Shown here: piece after piece, positions 1 through 9,930 of the stretch
Layout: every line of letters begins with the position of its first letter
How positions within the stretch are numbered: the stretch's first letter is position 1
NCBI RefSeq assembly: GCF_019722725.1
Contig: NZ_CP077941.1
Coordinates: 248,001 to 312,000, forward strand
DNA: 64,000 nt
Reading direction: 5' to 3'
DNA from: Vreelandella profundi
Lineage (GTDB): Bacteria; Pseudomonadota; Gammaproteobacteria; Pseudomonadales; Halomonadaceae
The notes under the pieces: generated by a model
What the model saw: only the letters and a program-made list of their open reading frames with translations
What the model was told of the DNA's origin: nothing
Databases searched by the model: none
Made by a program: the position numbers and the translations under genes

Positions 1-1506
1 ATGCAAGTGTTGATGCGCCTGTGCCGCCACCTGGGGCAGGTGAGTAACAGTCATTACCTGGCCGTTTTGGCCTAGCTTGCGCAGCAGTTGACCCACAATT
101 TCTGCGGTGGCGCCCGAAATTCCTACGTCTACTTCATCAAACACTAGGCTAGGCACGGTTGAGTGCGTTGCGGCAACCACTTGGATCGCCAAGCTAATCC
201 GCGATAGCTCACCACCGGAGGCCACTTTGGTAAGCGGTCTCGCGGGCTGGCCTGGGTTGGCGCTGATCAAAAACTGCACGCGGTCCAGGCCTTCTGGGCT
301 GGGCGCGTCTTTCGCAATGACGTCTACTTCAAAGCGCGCTTTGCCCATGGCTAAGTAGCCCAGCTGCTGCTGGACCTCTTTGCCCAGGCGAAGCGCGGCT
401 TTTTGACGGCTATCGCTAATTTTCTTGGCTTCTAGGCGATAGCGCTCACGATATTCGACGACTTGAGCGCTTAGGGCTTCAAGATCATTGCCACCTTCAT
501 TGAGCTGTGCAACGTCTCGCTGTAAATCAGCATGCAGGGCGCAGAGCTCTTCAGGGGCAACATGGTGTTTGCGGGCAATCCGATGGACGTCGGTCATTCT
601 TTCCTCGACCCAGACGAGCCGTTCAGGGTCTAGCTCGGTGGTGCTGGCGAGGCGATTTAGCTCGCTAGACGCTTCTTCTACCTGAATACGCGCGTCGCTG
701 AGCATGGCGAGCGTATTGGCCAAGGTGCCTTTGTCGCTGCCTGGCAGCGCGCTTAAATGTGCGAAGGCTTGATTTAACAATGACAGCGCGCCGCTTTCAT
801 CACCGGCGCAGCAGTCGGCGGCAAATTGCGTTTCGCGCAGGGTTTCTTCGGCATGGGCGAGCGTGTGCTGCTCTTCTTCTAAGGTTGCCAGCTCACCTTC
901 CGCTAACGCCAGCTGGTCGAGCTCTTCAACTTGATAGCGCAGTAGCTGGCGTTTGGCCTCTACTTCACTGCCTTTTTCGCTGAGTTTTTTAAGCTGGCGG
1001 CGCGCGTTGCGCCACTCACGAAACGTCTCCGCTAATTGAGAGGTTGCGCTATTTAATCCGGCATAATCATCCAGCAAAGCCAGATGCGTCTCTTCGCGCA
1101 TTAGCGCATGGTGAGCGTGCTGTCCGTGTATTTGGATAAGCTGCTCGCCGAGCGATTTTAGATCCGAGATAGTGGCGGGATGACCATTGATCCATGCTTT
1201 GGAGCGACCGCTGGCGGTCACAACGCGACGCAGCAAGCACTCGTCAGAAGGGAGGTCGCGTGTGGTTAGCCACTCAATGGCGGCGGGCAGGTGCTGAATG
1301 TCAAAGCGTGCAGAGAGGTCGGTGCGTTCGCGTCCGTGGCGCACGCTGCCAGCATCGGCACGTTCGCCCAGGCACAGCCCGAGGGCGCCTAAGAGAATCG
1401 ATTTGCCCGCCCCGGTTTCCCCGGTAATGGCAGTCATGCCACCGGTTAAGTCGAGCTCTAAGTGATCGACAATGGCGAAATCTTGAATAGCTAGCTGAGT
1501 GAGCAT
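1..1506 (-). CDS. recN: DNA repair protein RecN (3' end cut off by window)
   Basis: RecN is an SMC-like ATPase that acts at double-strand breaks in recombinational repair. About 502 codons are present from the ATG at 1506; the frame stays open to base 1, so roughly the last 50 residues of a protein usually near 555 aa are missing. The Walker A motif GETGAGKS lies at residues 29-36. A central heptad-rich, Glu/Gln/Leu-rich coiled-coil region follows. The distal half carries the ABC signature region (ASGGELSR) and the Walker B segment FDEVDVGISG. The gene is divergent from grpE, the usual neighbour in gammaproteobacteria. The family call is secure. Confidence 0.95.
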   Translation of the reverse strand, partial: MLTQLAIQDFAIVDHLELDLTGGMTAITGETGAGKSILLGALGLCLGERADAGSVRHGRERTDLSARFDIQHLPAAIEWLTTRDLPSDECLLRRVVTASGRSKAWINGHPATISDLKSLGEQLIQIHGQHAHHALMREETHLALLDDYAGLNSATSQLAETFREWRNARRQLKKLSEKGSEVEAKRQLLRYQVEELDQLALAEGELATLEEEQHTLAHAEETLRETQFAADCCAGDESGALSLLNQAFAHLSALPGSDKGTLANTLAMLSDARIQVEEASSELNRLASTTELDPERLVWVEERMTDVHRIARKHHVAPEELCALHADLQRDVAQLNEGGNDLEALSAQVVEYRERYRLEAKKISDSRQKAALRLGKEVQQQLGYLAMGKARFEVDVIAKDAPSPEGLDRVQFLISANPGQPARPLTKVASGGELSRISLAIQVVAATHSTVPSLVFDEVDVGISGATAEIVGQLLRKLGQNGQVMTVTHLPQVAAQAHQHLH

Positions 1507-1598
1507 GACGCCTCCTGAGGCGGTATGGCGCAGAAGCTGGATACTTATCCAATAGTTGTTGATTTATACAGTAGTTAATAACTCACTTCAATGCACCT

Positions 1599-1627
1599 CT
1601 TGAGATGGCGTTTATGGCCCCCATATA
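1599..1627 (+). promoter_or_regulatory. sigma-32 (heat-shock) promoter of grpE
   Basis: CTTGAGA at 1599-1605 and CCCCATATA at 1619-1627 are separated by 13 bases. This matches the RpoH consensus (CTTGAAA, 13-14 bases, CCCCATnT) with one change in the -35 element. It lies about 80 bases before the grpE start, where a heat-shock promoter is expected. Position and spacing are seen directly; use by RpoH is inferred. Confidence 0.8.
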
Positions 1628-1704
1628 GCGTGCATAGCTAATTATGAACTTGTCTCTTTGCGCGCAACTCGGTGTAGAAGCGCCTTACTTTTTAGGAGCA
1701 CAAC

Positions 1705-2346
1705 ATGGCGAAAGAACCGCAAACTCCATTGGATGACGAACTGAACCGCCACGAGCATGAAGCAGACGGCGCTGAACAGGCGGCTGAAAAAGCCGCCGAA
1801 GAGCGCTTGCTGGAAGGCGAGCTGGAAGGGCTGATTAACGACGAAGAGCCGTTAGACGGCAGTCTTGATAACCCTGAAGCTGAAATGCTAGCCGCTAAGG
1901 TCGATGAGCTAGAGCAAAGCTTAGCCGAGGCTAAAGACCAGGCGCTGCGCGCCGCTGCCGAAGCGCAAAACGTTCGTCGTCGTGCCGAGCAAGAAGCCGA
2001 CAAAGCCCGCAAGTTCGCGCTCGAAAAATTTGTCAAAGAGCTGCTGCCAGTGGTGGATAGCCTTGAGAAAGCGCTGGAAAACATGGAAGAAGGTGCATCT
2101 GATGTGCACCGTGAAGGCGTGTCCATGACGTTAAGAATGCAGCTGGATGCGCTCAATAAGTTTGGCGTTGAGAGCATTGAGCCCCATGGCGAGCCTTTCG
2201 ACCCTCAGATGCATGAGGCGATGGCCATGGTGCCCAATCCGGAGCTTGATCCTAATACCGTGATGGATGTCATGCAGAAGGGTTATTTGCTTAACGGACG
2301 CCTTGTGCGCCCGGCGATGGTCATCGTGAGCCAGAAAGCCAATTAA
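1705..2346 (+). CDS. grpE: Nucleotide exchange factor GrpE
   Basis: GrpE releases ADP from DnaK and so drives the DnaK-DnaJ folding cycle in the cytoplasm. The 213-residue protein has a long acidic, alanine/glutamate-rich N-terminal helix (coiled-coil dimer region, about residues 1-85). It then has the typical [15 protein letters not shown] segment and a C-terminal beta domain ending near [13 protein letters not shown]. The start ATG follows the sequence TTTTTAGGAGCACAAC, a good ribosome site. It stands just upstream of dnaK in the same direction. Length and motifs are normal for the family. Confidence 0.97.
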   Translation: MAKEPQTPLDDELNRHEHEADGAEQAAEKAAEERLLEGELEGLINDEEPLDGSLDNPEAEMLAAKVDELEQSLAEAKDQALRAAAEAQNVRRRAEQEADKARKFALEKFVKELLPVVDSLEKALENMEEGASDVHREGVSMTLRMQLDALNKFGVESIEPHGEPFDPQMHEAMAMVPNPELDPNTVMDVMQKGYLLNGRLVRPAMVIVSQKAN

Positions 2347-2378
2347 GCAATTGGCGACACAAGGTGTGAAAAAAACCC

Positions 2379-2408
2379 CTTGAAAAACTAGCGGCGGCCC
2401 CCAGATAT
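2379..2408 (+). promoter_or_regulatory. sigma-32 promoter of dnaK
   Basis: CTTGAAA (2379-2385) is followed after 13 bases by CCCCAGATAT (2399-2408). The -35 element is a perfect match and the -10 element a near match to the RpoH consensus. It sits in the grpE-dnaK gap, so dnaK can be induced by heat independently of grpE. Confidence 0.75.
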
Positions 2409-2483
2409 AGGGCAACCCCGCGGGGAAACCCGCAGTTATGTTTTAATTTTTTGTTTATAACTACCAAATTCGAGGTTATTGCT

Positions 2484-4418
2484 ATGGGACGTATTATTGG
2501 TATCGACCTGGGCACCACCAACTCTTGTGTGGCCGTGCTTGATGGTGACAGCGCTAAAGTTATTGAAAATGCTGAAGGCGGCCGTACTACGCCTTCTATC
2601 ATCGCCTATACCGACGATGGTGAAACGCTGGTCGGTCAGGCCGCCAAGCGTCAAGCAGTTACCAACCCAGAAAATACGCTGTACGCCATTAAGCGTCTGA
2701 TTGGCCGTCGTTTTAAAGACGACGTTGTCCAGAAAGACATCAAAATGGTGCCTTACAAAATCGCCGAAGCAGACAACGGTGATGCGTGGGTTGAAGTAAA
2801 AGGCAAAAAAATGGCACCCCCGCAGGTTAGTGCGGAAGTGCTGAAGAAAATGAAAAAGACCGCCGAAGACTACCTGGGCGAAGCAGTGACCGAAGCGGTT
2901 ATTACCGTACCGGCCTACTTTAACGACAGCCAGCGCCAGGCGACTAAAGATGCCGGCCGCATCGCGGGTCTAGACGTTAAGCGCATTATCAACGAGCCGA
3001 CCGCTGCCGCACTGGCCTACGGTATGGACAAATCGCGCGGCGACAAAACCATCGCGGTTTATGACCTGGGTGGCGGTACTTTCGATATTTCTATCATCGA
3101 AATTGCTGATGTTGACGGCGAAACTCAGTTTGAAGTGTTGGCCACCAACGGCGACACCTTCCTGGGCGGCGAAGATTTCGACTTGGCGCTGATTAACTAC
3201 TTGGTTGACCAGTTCAAAGCGGATAGCGGTATTAATCTTTCCGGCGACAACCTCGCTATGCAGCGCCTGAAAGAAGCGGCTGAGAAAGCTAAAATTGAGC
3301 TGTCTAGCGCGCAACATACCGACGTCAACCTGCCGTACATCACGGCTGATAACACCGGCCCGAAACACCTTAACGTTAAAGTGACACGCGCTAAGCTTGA
3401 GTCGCTGGTAGAAGATCTGGTTCAGCGTTCGCTTGAGCCGTGCAAAATGGCGCTGAAAGACGCTGGTTTGTCCGCTTCTGAAATCGACGAGGTCATCTTG
3501 GTCGGTGGCCAGACGCGTATGCCGATGGTGCAGAAGAAAGCCGCTGACTTCTTTGGTAAAGAAGCCCGCAAAGACGTTAACCCTGACGAAGCGGTTGCCG
3601 TAGGTGCAGCGATTCAGGGCGGCGTATTGGGCGGCGACGTTAAAGATGTACTGCTGCTTGACGTGACGCCGCTGACCCTGGGTATCGAAACCCTGGGTGG
3701 CGTAATGACGCCGCTGATCGATAAGAACACCACTATCCCGACCAAGAAGACGCAAACCTTCTCGACCGCGGATGACAACCAAACGGCGGTGACTATTCAC
3801 GCCGTGCAGGGTGAGCGTAAACAGGTCTCGCAGAACAAATCGCTGGGTCGTTTTGACCTTGCCGACATTCCGCCTGCACCGCGCGGCGTGCCGCAGATCG
3901 AAGTCGCTTTTGACTTGGATGCTAACGGTATCCTCAACGTGTCGGCGAAAGACAAGGCGACGGGTAAAGAGCAGTCCATCATTATCAAGGCCTCTAGCGG
4001 CTTGTCAGATGAAGAAGTCGAGCAAATGGTGCGCGACGCTGAAGCACACGCGGAAGAGGACAAAAAGTTCGAAACGCTAGTGCAGCTGCGCAACCAGGCT
4101 GATGGCATGATTCACGCCACGCGCAAAACGTTGGAAGAAGCTGGTGATAAAGCGACTGATGACGAGAAGCAGGCCATCGAGACCGCTATCACTGAGCTGG
4201 AAGAAGCCGTCAAAGGCGACGATGTCGATAACATTCAGAAGAAGCTGGATGCGCTGACCGAAGCCTCTGGCCAGCTAGCTCAGAAGATGTACGCCGAGCA
4301 GGCAGAAGCGGCGCAGCAAGAGGGCGGTGAAGGCGCTGAAAATGCCAGCACCAAGCCGGAAGATGATGTCGTTGATGCCGAGTATGAAGAAGTTAACGAC
4401 GATCAGAAAAAGCCGTAA
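2484..4418 (+). CDS. dnaK: Chaperone DnaK (Hsp70)
   Basis: Hsp70 chaperone that binds exposed hydrophobic peptides in an ATP-controlled cycle with DnaJ and GrpE. The ATG at 2484 is chosen because it gives the family N-terminus [14 protein letters not shown] and has GAGG about 8 bases upstream; a start further upstream would add 11 unlikely residues. The 644-residue protein shows phosphate loop 1 (GIDLGTTNS), the DLGGGTFD segment and VGGQTRMP in the ATPase domain. The substrate domain begins around residue 390 after [14 protein letters not shown], and the acidic tail ends [10 protein letters not shown], like the co-chaperone tail of Hsp70s. Confidence 0.98.
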   Translation: MGRIIGIDLGTTNSCVAVLDGDSAKVIENAEGGRTTPSIIAYTDDGETLVGQAAKRQAVTNPENTLYAIKRLIGRRFKDDVVQKDIKMVPYKIAEADNGDAWVEVKGKKMAPPQVSAEVLKKMKKTAEDYLGEAVTEAVITVPAYFNDSQRQATKDAGRIAGLDVKRIINEPTAAALAYGMDKSRGDKTIAVYDLGGGTFDISIIEIADVDGETQFEVLATNGDTFLGGEDFDLALINYLVDQFKADSGINLSGDNLAMQRLKEAAEKAKIELSSAQHTDVNLPYITADNTGPKHLNVKVTRAKLESLVEDLVQRSLEPCKMALKDAGLSASEIDEVILVGGQTRMPMVQKKAADFFGKEARKDVNPDEAVAVGAAIQGGVLGGDVKDVLLLDVTPLTLGIETLGGVMTPLIDKNTTIPTKKTQTFSTADDNQTAVTIHAVQGERKQVSQNKSLGRFDLADIPPAPRGVPQIEVAFDLDANGILNVSAKDKATGKEQSIIIKASSGLSDEEVEQMVRDAEAHAEEDKKFETLVQLRNQADGMIHATRKTLEEAGDKATDDEKQAIETAITELEEAVKGDDVDNIQKKLDALTEASGQLAQKMYAEQAEAAQQEGGEGAENASTKPEDDVVDAEYEEVNDDQKKP

Positions 4419-4448
4419 GTAACGTCTTTCTGACAAGCAGTGCGGTGA

Positions 4449-4477
4449 CGCGGGAGCCTACTCCCGCGTTGCTGTTT
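4449..4477 (+). terminator. Possible weak terminator or RNA hairpin after dnaK
   Basis: An 8-bp perfect stem CGCGGGAG/CTCCCGCG with a 4-base loop is followed by TTGCTGTTT rather than a clean T run. It lies between dnaK and dnaJ. It may attenuate readthrough so that DnaJ is made at a lower level than DnaK; the weak T tract argues against full termination. Confidence 0.4.
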
Positions 4478-4556
4478 CCGCAGCCAAGACGCGCGTCGTT
4501 AAATGTGTGTTAAAAGGCGCAGTGAAATGCGCAGCTAACCAGGAGGCGTAGGGCCT

Positions 4557-5702
4557 ATGTCCAAACGCGATTATTACGAAGTCCTGGGTGTTGAAAAAGG
4601 GGCCGATCAGAAACAGATCAAGCAGGCCTATCGCCGTCTGGCGCAAAAATTCCACCCTGATAGAAATCCGGACGATAACACCTCAGCAGAGAAATTCCGC
4701 GAGGTGTCTGAAGCCTATGAAGTGCTCAGCGATGGCGAAAAGCGCGCTGCTTATGACCAGTTCGGCCATGCGGGCGTTGACGGTCAGGGCGGCGGTTTCG
4801 GCGGCGCGGGTGCGGGTGCCGGCGATTTCAGCGATATCTTTGGCGATGTGTTTGGCGATATCTTTGGTGGTGGCGGTGGTCGTCGCCGTGGCCCGAACGC
4901 ACCTGCTCGCGGTTCAGACCTACGCTACAACCTAGAGCTGGACCTGGAAAGCGCGGTGGCTGGCACCACGGTCGATATTCGCGTGCCGCGTCATATTGAA
5001 TGTGATCGCTGTGATGGCGGTGGCGCTGAGCCCGGTTCTTCTAAAGATACGTGCCCTACCTGTCATGGCCACGGCCAGGTGCGCATGCAGCAGGGCTTCT
5101 TTGCCGTGCAGCAAACGTGCCCGACGTGTCACGGCTCTGGTCAGCACATCAAGGTGCCCTGCCATAAATGTAATAGCGAAGGGCGCGTGCGTGAAACGCG
5201 GACACTCTCCGTTAAGATTCCGCCCGGCGTAGATACCGGCGACCGCATTCGTTTAAACAGCGAAGGCGAAAGCGGCGTCAACGGTGGGCCGCCAGGCGAT
5301 CTTTACGTTCAGGTATCGATTAAGCCGCACCATATCTTCCAACGTGACGGTAAGCACCTACAGTGCGAAGTGCCGATCAACTTTGTTGATGCTGCGCTAG
5401 GCGGCGAGCTTGAAGTGCCGACGCTCAATGGTCGTGTGAAGCTGAAGATTCCGCCTGAGACTCAAACCGGAAAGCTTTTCCGCTTGCGCGGTAAAGGCGT
5501 TAAGCCGGTACGTGGCGGCGTCGCTGGCGACCTGCTGTGCAAAGTGGTCGTGGAAACACCGGTGAAACTCAACGATGAGCAGCGTGATTTACTGCGCCAG
5601 CTTCAAGAGAGTTTCGACGGCAGCAACCGACATAGCCATTCACCTAAGAAAAGCGGCTTCTTCGATAGCGTGAAAAGCTTCTTCGAAGATATGAAGCCCT
5701 AA
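4557..5702 (+). CDS. dnaJ: Co-chaperone DnaJ (Hsp40)
   Basis: DnaJ delivers substrates to DnaK and stimulates its ATPase. The J domain has the HPD motif at residues 33-35. A Gly/Phe-rich stretch (about 75-110) follows, then the zinc region with four CxxCxGxG-type repeats ([32 protein letters not shown]) and two C-terminal beta domains. The length, 381 residues, is normal. The start follows an AGGAGG ribosome site. It is the last gene of the heat-shock cluster and is followed by a terminator. Confidence 0.98.
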   Translation: MSKRDYYEVLGVEKGADQKQIKQAYRRLAQKFHPDRNPDDNTSAEKFREVSEAYEVLSDGEKRAAYDQFGHAGVDGQGGGFGGAGAGAGDFSDIFGDVFGDIFGGGGGRRRGPNAPARGSDLRYNLELDLESAVAGTTVDIRVPRHIECDRCDGGGAEPGSSKDTCPTCHGHGQVRMQQGFFAVQQTCPTCHGSGQHIKVPCHKCNSEGRVRETRTLSVKIPPGVDTGDRIRLNSEGESGVNGGPPGDLYVQVSIKPHHIFQRDGKHLQCEVPINFVDAALGGELEVPTLNGRVKLKIPPETQTGKLFRLRGKGVKPVRGGVAGDLLCKVVVETPVKLNDEQRDLLRQLQESFDGSNRHSHSPKKSGFFDSVKSFFEDMKP

Positions 5703-5737
5703 TCTGAGATGATGGGTCTACGCTAGGTATCTGGTTC

Positions 5738-5766
5738 AAAAACCCTCGGTTCGTCCGGGGGTTTTT
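5738..5766 (+). terminator. Rho-independent terminator after dnaJ
   Basis: The stem AAAAACCCTCGG / CCGGGGGTTTTT (one T-G wobble) has a TTCGT loop and ends in a T run. It closes the grpE-dnaK-dnaJ region 36 bases after the dnaJ stop. Confidence 0.8.
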
Positions 5767-5778
5767 GCTGTTTAGGAA

Positions 5779-6702
5779 ATGCTACGCGTCATGGATAATC
5801 TTCAAGATAAAGTTTCTCTGGGCATCTGGCTGAGGATTCTCTCAGGCATGCTGTTCACGGGAATGCTGGTGTGCATTAAAGCCGTGAGTGATGACGTGCC
5901 GGTAGGGCAGTCGGTATTTTTCCGCTCGCTGTTTGCATTACTCCCCGTGGTGATTTTTCTCATGCTGCGGCGGGAATTTCCCCGGGGGCTGGCCACGCGC
6001 CGCCCACTCGGCCATGCACTGCGTTCAGGGTTGGGGGCGGCGGCAATGTTTGCCTCTTTCGCCGCCGTTGCGCTACTGCCCGTGGCTGAGGCGACGCTGC
6101 TGGCCCAGCTTACGCCGGTCTTTATGGCGTTAGGTGGCGTGCTGCTACTGGGTGAACGGTTCTCGCTCTATCGTATGGGGGGCGTGGCGTTAGCACTTGC
6201 CGGGGTGGCGGTGCTTATCCTGCCTGGGCTGAATGCAAGCGCCGGGGGTGGGCAGGCGACCGGATATGCGTTAGGCGCGCTCGGTGCGCTGTTAACGGCG
6301 GGAGCGCTATTAACCGTCCGGCGAATTTCGCGAACCGAAAGTGCGGCTTCGATTGCATTCTACTTTATTGTGGTCGCGACGCTGGCTGGGCTTGCCACGC
6401 TTCCGTTGGGGTGGGCCGCATTGACGCGGGTGGAATTTGTGCTGTTAGTGCTGTCGGGCCTGTTTGGCGGCGCTGCCCATATCGCGATGACATTAGCGCT
6501 GCGCTATGCCGAGGCGTCGCGGTTGGCGCCTTTTGAATATATTGCCCTGGTGTGGCCTGTGCTCGCCGACTGGGTGCTGTTCTCAACGCCGGTATCCAGC
6601 GGCTTTTTGATAGCGCTACCGCTGATGTTAAGCGGGGTAGCGCTAGCGGCGATGGAAGGGCGGCGGCTTAGGTTGACGGCTAAATGGCTGCTTCGACGAT
6701 AA
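5779..6702 (+). CDS. EamA (DMT superfamily) inner-membrane transporter
   Basis: A 307-residue (303 if the ATG at 5791 is used) very hydrophobic protein with about ten membrane segments. These are arranged as two EamA-type five-helix repeats, roughly residues 15-145 and 160-295. The family exports amino acids, metabolites or drugs; the substrate cannot be read from the sequence. The gene lies between dnaJ and dapB, which are adjacent in Pseudomonas, so it belongs to a lineage-specific insertion. Its 3' end overlaps the convergent ABC ATPase gene by 23 bp. Confidence 0.85.
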   Translation: MLRVMDNLQDKVSLGIWLRILSGMLFTGMLVCIKAVSDDVPVGQSVFFRSLFALLPVVIFLMLRREFPRGLATRRPLGHALRSGLGAAAMFASFAAVALLPVAEATLLAQLTPVFMALGGVLLLGERFSLYRMGGVALALAGVAVLILPGLNASAGGGQATGYALGALGALLTAGALLTVRRISRTESAASIAFYFIVVATLAGLATLPLGWAALTRVEFVLLVLSGLFGGAAHIAMTLALRYAEASRLAPFEYIALVWPVLADWVLFSTPVSSGFLIALPLMLSGVALAAMEGRRLRLTAKWLLRR

Positions 6703-7429
6703 GCTGCGGCTGGCCTTTCGAGCACGGTTCAATTCGGGCCGTGACTTTATATACTTGCTGCAACAGCGCTGGCGTAATCACTTCAGCGGTGGGGCCGCAG
6801 GCAATCAGGCGACCATTTTCCAGCAGCATAGCCGCGTCGGCGAAGCGTAGCGCATGCCCCAGGTCGTGGAGTGCCACCAGAATCAGCATCTGGCGCTCGT
6901 CGGCCAGCCGGCGCAGCACCGTCAACAGACTAATTTGCCGGTTAAGGTCGAGTGCCGAAGTGGGCTCATCCAGCATCAGAATCTCCGGCTCTTGCACCAG
7001 CGCTTGGGCGGCGCTGACCAACTGGCGCTGGCCGCCGCTAAGGTCGCCAATATCGCGCTCGCCAAGGGCCGCAATCGCTAGCTCGTCCAGTGCGCGATCC
7101 ACCTGGGCTAAATCCTCAGGCTGCACTTTTAATCCACGCCCCTGCATGCGCGCCAAAAGCACCGATTCGTATACCGTGAGTACCGCTTTAGCGCCCGTGT
7201 CTTGGGGCATATAGCCCACCGGCCGCTCGGCGCTGGTGCCGCTAATTGTCACCTCGCCTTCGCCTTTCAAGAGCCCTAAAATGCGCCTAAAAAGCGTCGA
7301 TTTACCCGCCGCATTGGGGCCCAGCAGCGCCACAATTTGCCCGCCTTGAAAGCAGGGCGTGGTGATCTCTTGCAAAATAGGGCGTCGCCCATAGCGGGCG
7401 GATACGCGGCTCAGTTGTAGCGTTACCAT
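6680..7429 (-). CDS. ABC transporter ATPase, iron-siderophore/heme/B12 import type
   Basis: Cytoplasmic ATPase of a FecE/BtuD-like importer, 249 residues. Walker A is GPNAAGKST (about residues 37-45), the signature is LSGGQRQ, and Walker B is ILMLDEPTSALDL. The H-loop region is ALHDLGHAL. Its start overlaps the end of the permease gene by 7 bp, so the two are translated together. With the permease and binding protein it forms a complete importer. Iron chelate is the likeliest cargo given the Fur-like site upstream; cobalamin or heme is not excluded. Confidence 0.9.
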   Translation of the reverse strand: MVTLQLSRVSARYGRRPILQEITTPCFQGGQIVALLGPNAAGKSTLFRRILGLLKGEGEVTISGTSAERPVGYMPQDTGAKAVLTVYESVLLARMQGRGLKVQPEDLAQVDRALDELAIAALGERDIGDLSGGQRQLVSAAQALVQEPEILMLDEPTSALDLNRQISLLTVLRRLADERQMLILVALHDLGHALRFADAAMLLENGRLIACGPTAEVITPALLQQVYKVTARIEPCSKGQPQLIVEAAI

Positions 7430-8508
7430 GAGGCCTTCTTGTGGTTAAGCACTAGAAATAGAAAGAAGGGAATGCCCACTAGCGAAGTGATAATGCCAAT
7501 GGGGATGATGGTGCCGGGGATAATGATCTTGGAGATAACCGAGCCCACCGAAAGGATGAGCGCGCCGCACAGCGCCGAACCGGGCAGGAAGAAGCGCTGA
7601 TCTTCACCCAGCAAAATGCGCGCAATATGCGGGCCCACCAAGCCAATAAACCCGATGGTGCCGACAAACGCTACCGCGATAGCAGCGAGTAGCGACACCA
7701 GCACCAGCACTTCTAAGCGCAGCGCGCGCGGGTTGACGCCCATGCTCTCGGCTTTGGCATCGCCCAGGCGCATAGCGGTCAGTGCCCAGCCGTGCCGGGC
7801 AAGCAGCGGCATCGACAAAGCGAGAATGCTGAGGGCGATCCAGAACTTGGGCCAGGTGGCTTTGGTCAAGCTGCCCATGGTCCAGAATACCACCGCGGAT
7901 ACCGCCTCCTGGCTGGCAAAGAACTGAATCAGTGCCATCAAAGAGTTAAAGATAAACACCATGGCGATGCCGAGCAGCACAATCGTCTCTACCGTCACGC
8001 CGCGCTTTAGGCTTAAGGCATGAATTAAAAACGCGGTAAACATGGCCATCACGAAGGCGTTGATAGGCACCACAAACTCAATGGCGGCGGGCACAATAGC
8101 CACCCCAAAAGCGAGGCCCAGCGCGGCGCCAAAACTAGCCCCGGCGGAAATTCCCAGGGTAAACGGGCTAGCGAGCGGGTTGCTCAGAATGGTCTGCATC
8201 TGCGCCCCGGCAACTGACAGGCTGGCGCCTACCACCAGAGCCATCAGTGCTACCGGCATGCGGATTTCCCAGACAATCACCCGCGCCTGCTGGCTAACGC
8301 TGCCCGGCGTGAATAGTGCCGCGATGACTTCGCCCAGGCTGTAGCGGGCGGGGCCGAGGGCCAGGTCAACGCAGAGGCTAAAAAACAGCGCTAACACCAG
8401 TGCAGCCAAGATCAGTTGGCGGCGGAAAACCTGGCTATGGTAAAAGGCGCGCCCCTGTGAAAGGCGCTCTGTTACCTCCGTTTCCGTTATCCTCGTATCA
8501 GTCGTCAT
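7423..8508 (-). CDS. FecCD/BtuC-family ABC transporter permease
   Basis: Inner-membrane permease of the iron-chelate/B12 importer class. The ATG at 8508 (MTTDTRITETE) is preferred. It overlaps the binding-protein gene by 11 bp and gives a 361-residue protein of family length, whereas the longer frame from 8598 would add 30 non-membrane residues inside the upstream gene. About ten hydrophobic helices are visible. Family segments include SGAQ-like SVAGAQMQTILSNPLASP, LGISAGASFGAALG and GFIGLVGPHIARILLG near the end. It is the second gene of the three-gene operon. Confidence 0.92.
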   Translation of the reverse strand: MTTDTRITETEVTERLSQGRAFYHSQVFRRQLILAALVLALFFSLCVDLALGPARYSLGEVIAALFTPGSVSQQARVIVWEIRMPVALMALVVGASLSVAGAQMQTILSNPLASPFTLGISAGASFGAALGLAFGVAIVPAAIEFVVPINAFVMAMFTAFLIHALSLKRGVTVETIVLLGIAMVFIFNSLMALIQFFASQEAVSAVVFWTMGSLTKATWPKFWIALSILALSMPLLARHGWALTAMRLGDAKAESMGVNPRALRLEVLVLVSLLAAIAVAFVGTIGFIGLVGPHIARILLGEDQRFFLPGSALCGALILSVGSVISKIIIPGTIIPIGIITSLVGIPFFLFLVLNHKKASW

Positions 8509-9631
8509 GGAGCGATATCCAGTAGCCGGGCTCATAGTCGATGGGCAGGAAGCGTTCGTGCAGTTCTTCCATAGTGGCTTCCGGGTCCAGGTCTTCAAAT
8601 AGCTCGGGGTGTAGCCACTTGGCTAATTGCTGTATCGCCACGAAGTAGTAAGGGCTGTTGTAAAACTGGTGCCAAATAGCGTGGAAGTTGCCAGATTCAA
8701 CGGCCTTAATGCCGGTCATTGCGGTGCGCTCGGTAAGCGCTTCCAGCTTGGCGTGAGCCTGTTGCATATCTGAGCCAGGCCCGACGCCCACCCAGTCGCC
8801 GCCAGGTACGTAGGCATCCCAGTTGCCGCCGGTAACAACGACATGGTCAGGATTGGCGGCAATGATTTGCTCCGGGTTAAGGTTGCCGAAGCTGGCGGGA
8901 ATAATGCCCTCGGCAATATTGGTGCCGCCAGCGAGGGTGACATATTCGCCAAAGTTGGCAGGCCCAAAGCTCATGCAGCACTCATCGGAGTAGCCGCCGG
9001 CGCGGTCGATAAAGACGCTTGGGCGATCGGGATTTGCCTCGGCAATCACATCAGTGACGCGCGCCAGCTGGGTCTCGGCAAACTCGATGAAGGCGTTGGC
9101 CGCCGCTTCATCGTCCATGATCTGGCCGATGATACGCATGGACGCAATAGTGTTTGCCAGCGGATCTTCACGAAAGTCTACATAGATAATAGGAATGCCC
9201 AGCTGTGCCAGTTTTTCATCGTAAGCGGCGTCCTCTGTGGCCGCTTTCGCTTCGATATTCATCAGTACTACGTCGGGGTTAAGAGAGGCTGCCTGCTCCA
9301 CATCGAAGGTGCCGTCTTTAAAGCCGCCAAAGGTGGGGATCGCTTCAATTTCCGGGAAGCGCTCGAGATAGCGGGCGTAGTTGTCTGGGTCTGCCTGAGA
9401 GAAATCCTCGCGCCAACCGACGACATGGGCAAAGGGGGCTTCTGGCTCGAGCAGTCCCAGCAGATAAATTTGCCGCCCCTCGCCTAAAATAACGCGCTCT
9501 GCAGGGGCGTCTAGGGTGACTTGGCGGCCGGCGATATCGGTAATGGTGATGTCATCAGCCATCGCCGTGGCGCAGAAGCCAGACGTAATGAGAGTGCCAA
9601 GCAGGAATTTTAAGCGCTGAAAGCTGAGCAT
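8498..9631 (-). CDS. Periplasmic substrate-binding protein of iron-chelate ABC importer
   Basis: 377 residues with a clear Sec signal peptide: charged start MLSFQRLK, hydrophobic core, probable cleavage after TAMA near residue 25. The mature part has the helical-backbone binding-protein fold (TroA/FepB-like), with an N-lobe motif DIAGRQVTLDAPAERVI and the conserved segment GNLNPEQIIAANPDHVVVTG. It captures the ligand in the periplasm for the permease/ATPase pair encoded immediately downstream. The CC pair in SDECCMSFGPANFG is noteworthy. Ligand identity is inferred (ferric siderophore or heme). Confidence 0.9.
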   Translation of the reverse strand: MLSFQRLKFLLGTLITSGFCATAMADDITITDIAGRQVTLDAPAERVILGEGRQIYLLGLLEPEAPFAHVVGWREDFSQADPDNYARYLERFPEIEAIPTFGGFKDGTFDVEQAASLNPDVVLMNIEAKAATEDAAYDEKLAQLGIPIIYVDFREDPLANTIASMRIIGQIMDDEAAANAFIEFAETQLARVTDVIAEANPDRPSVFIDRAGGYSDECCMSFGPANFGEYVTLAGGTNIAEGIIPASFGNLNPEQIIAANPDHVVVTGGNWDAYVPGGDWVGVGPGSDMQQAHAKLEALTERTAMTGIKAVESGNFHAIWHQFYNSPYYFVAIQQLAKWLHPELFEDLDPEATMEELHERFLPIDYEPGYWISLHDD

Positions 9632-9769
9632 TTTTTTCTCGGTGGTCGGTGTTGATAAAAATTGGGGTTAATTAACGAATCGATGTTGGTAAGTCACGCG
9701 ACAGATAAACAGTGAAGAGGCTTTTCTGGCGCGTTATCGTGATCTGATCGCATTAGAGATGCAAATTAT

Positions 9770-9788
9770 ATTATAACTGATTCTCATT
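9770..9788. promoter_or_regulatory. Fur-box-like operator between iron importer and DUF2218 gene
   Basis: Read on the minus strand this is AATGAGAATCAGTTATAAT, which matches the Fur consensus core (AATGAGAATnATTATCATT type) at most positions. It lies 139 bp before the binding-protein gene and 143 bp before the DUF2218 gene, in the 299-bp divergent gap 9632-9930. The surrounding bases are AT-rich (TTATATTATAACTG), as expected for a promoter. Control of both directions is inference. Confidence 0.6.
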
Positions 9789-9930
9789 GTTTTTTGTGGG
9801 GTGTGATTTTTTGTCTATCTGTGATGGTTTCGCCGCATAAATTGCCGTGAAGGCACGGCGTTTTTCCATCCATAATGCTAATGTTAGAGCGGCTTGAAGC
9901 GTGTGAGTACTTACAAAATGGAGCAGTGCT

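Noticed and set aside
2970..3800. 276-codon antisense frame inside dnaK
   Set aside because: Long antisense frames opposite dnaK are a well-known artefact of its codon use; no start signal.
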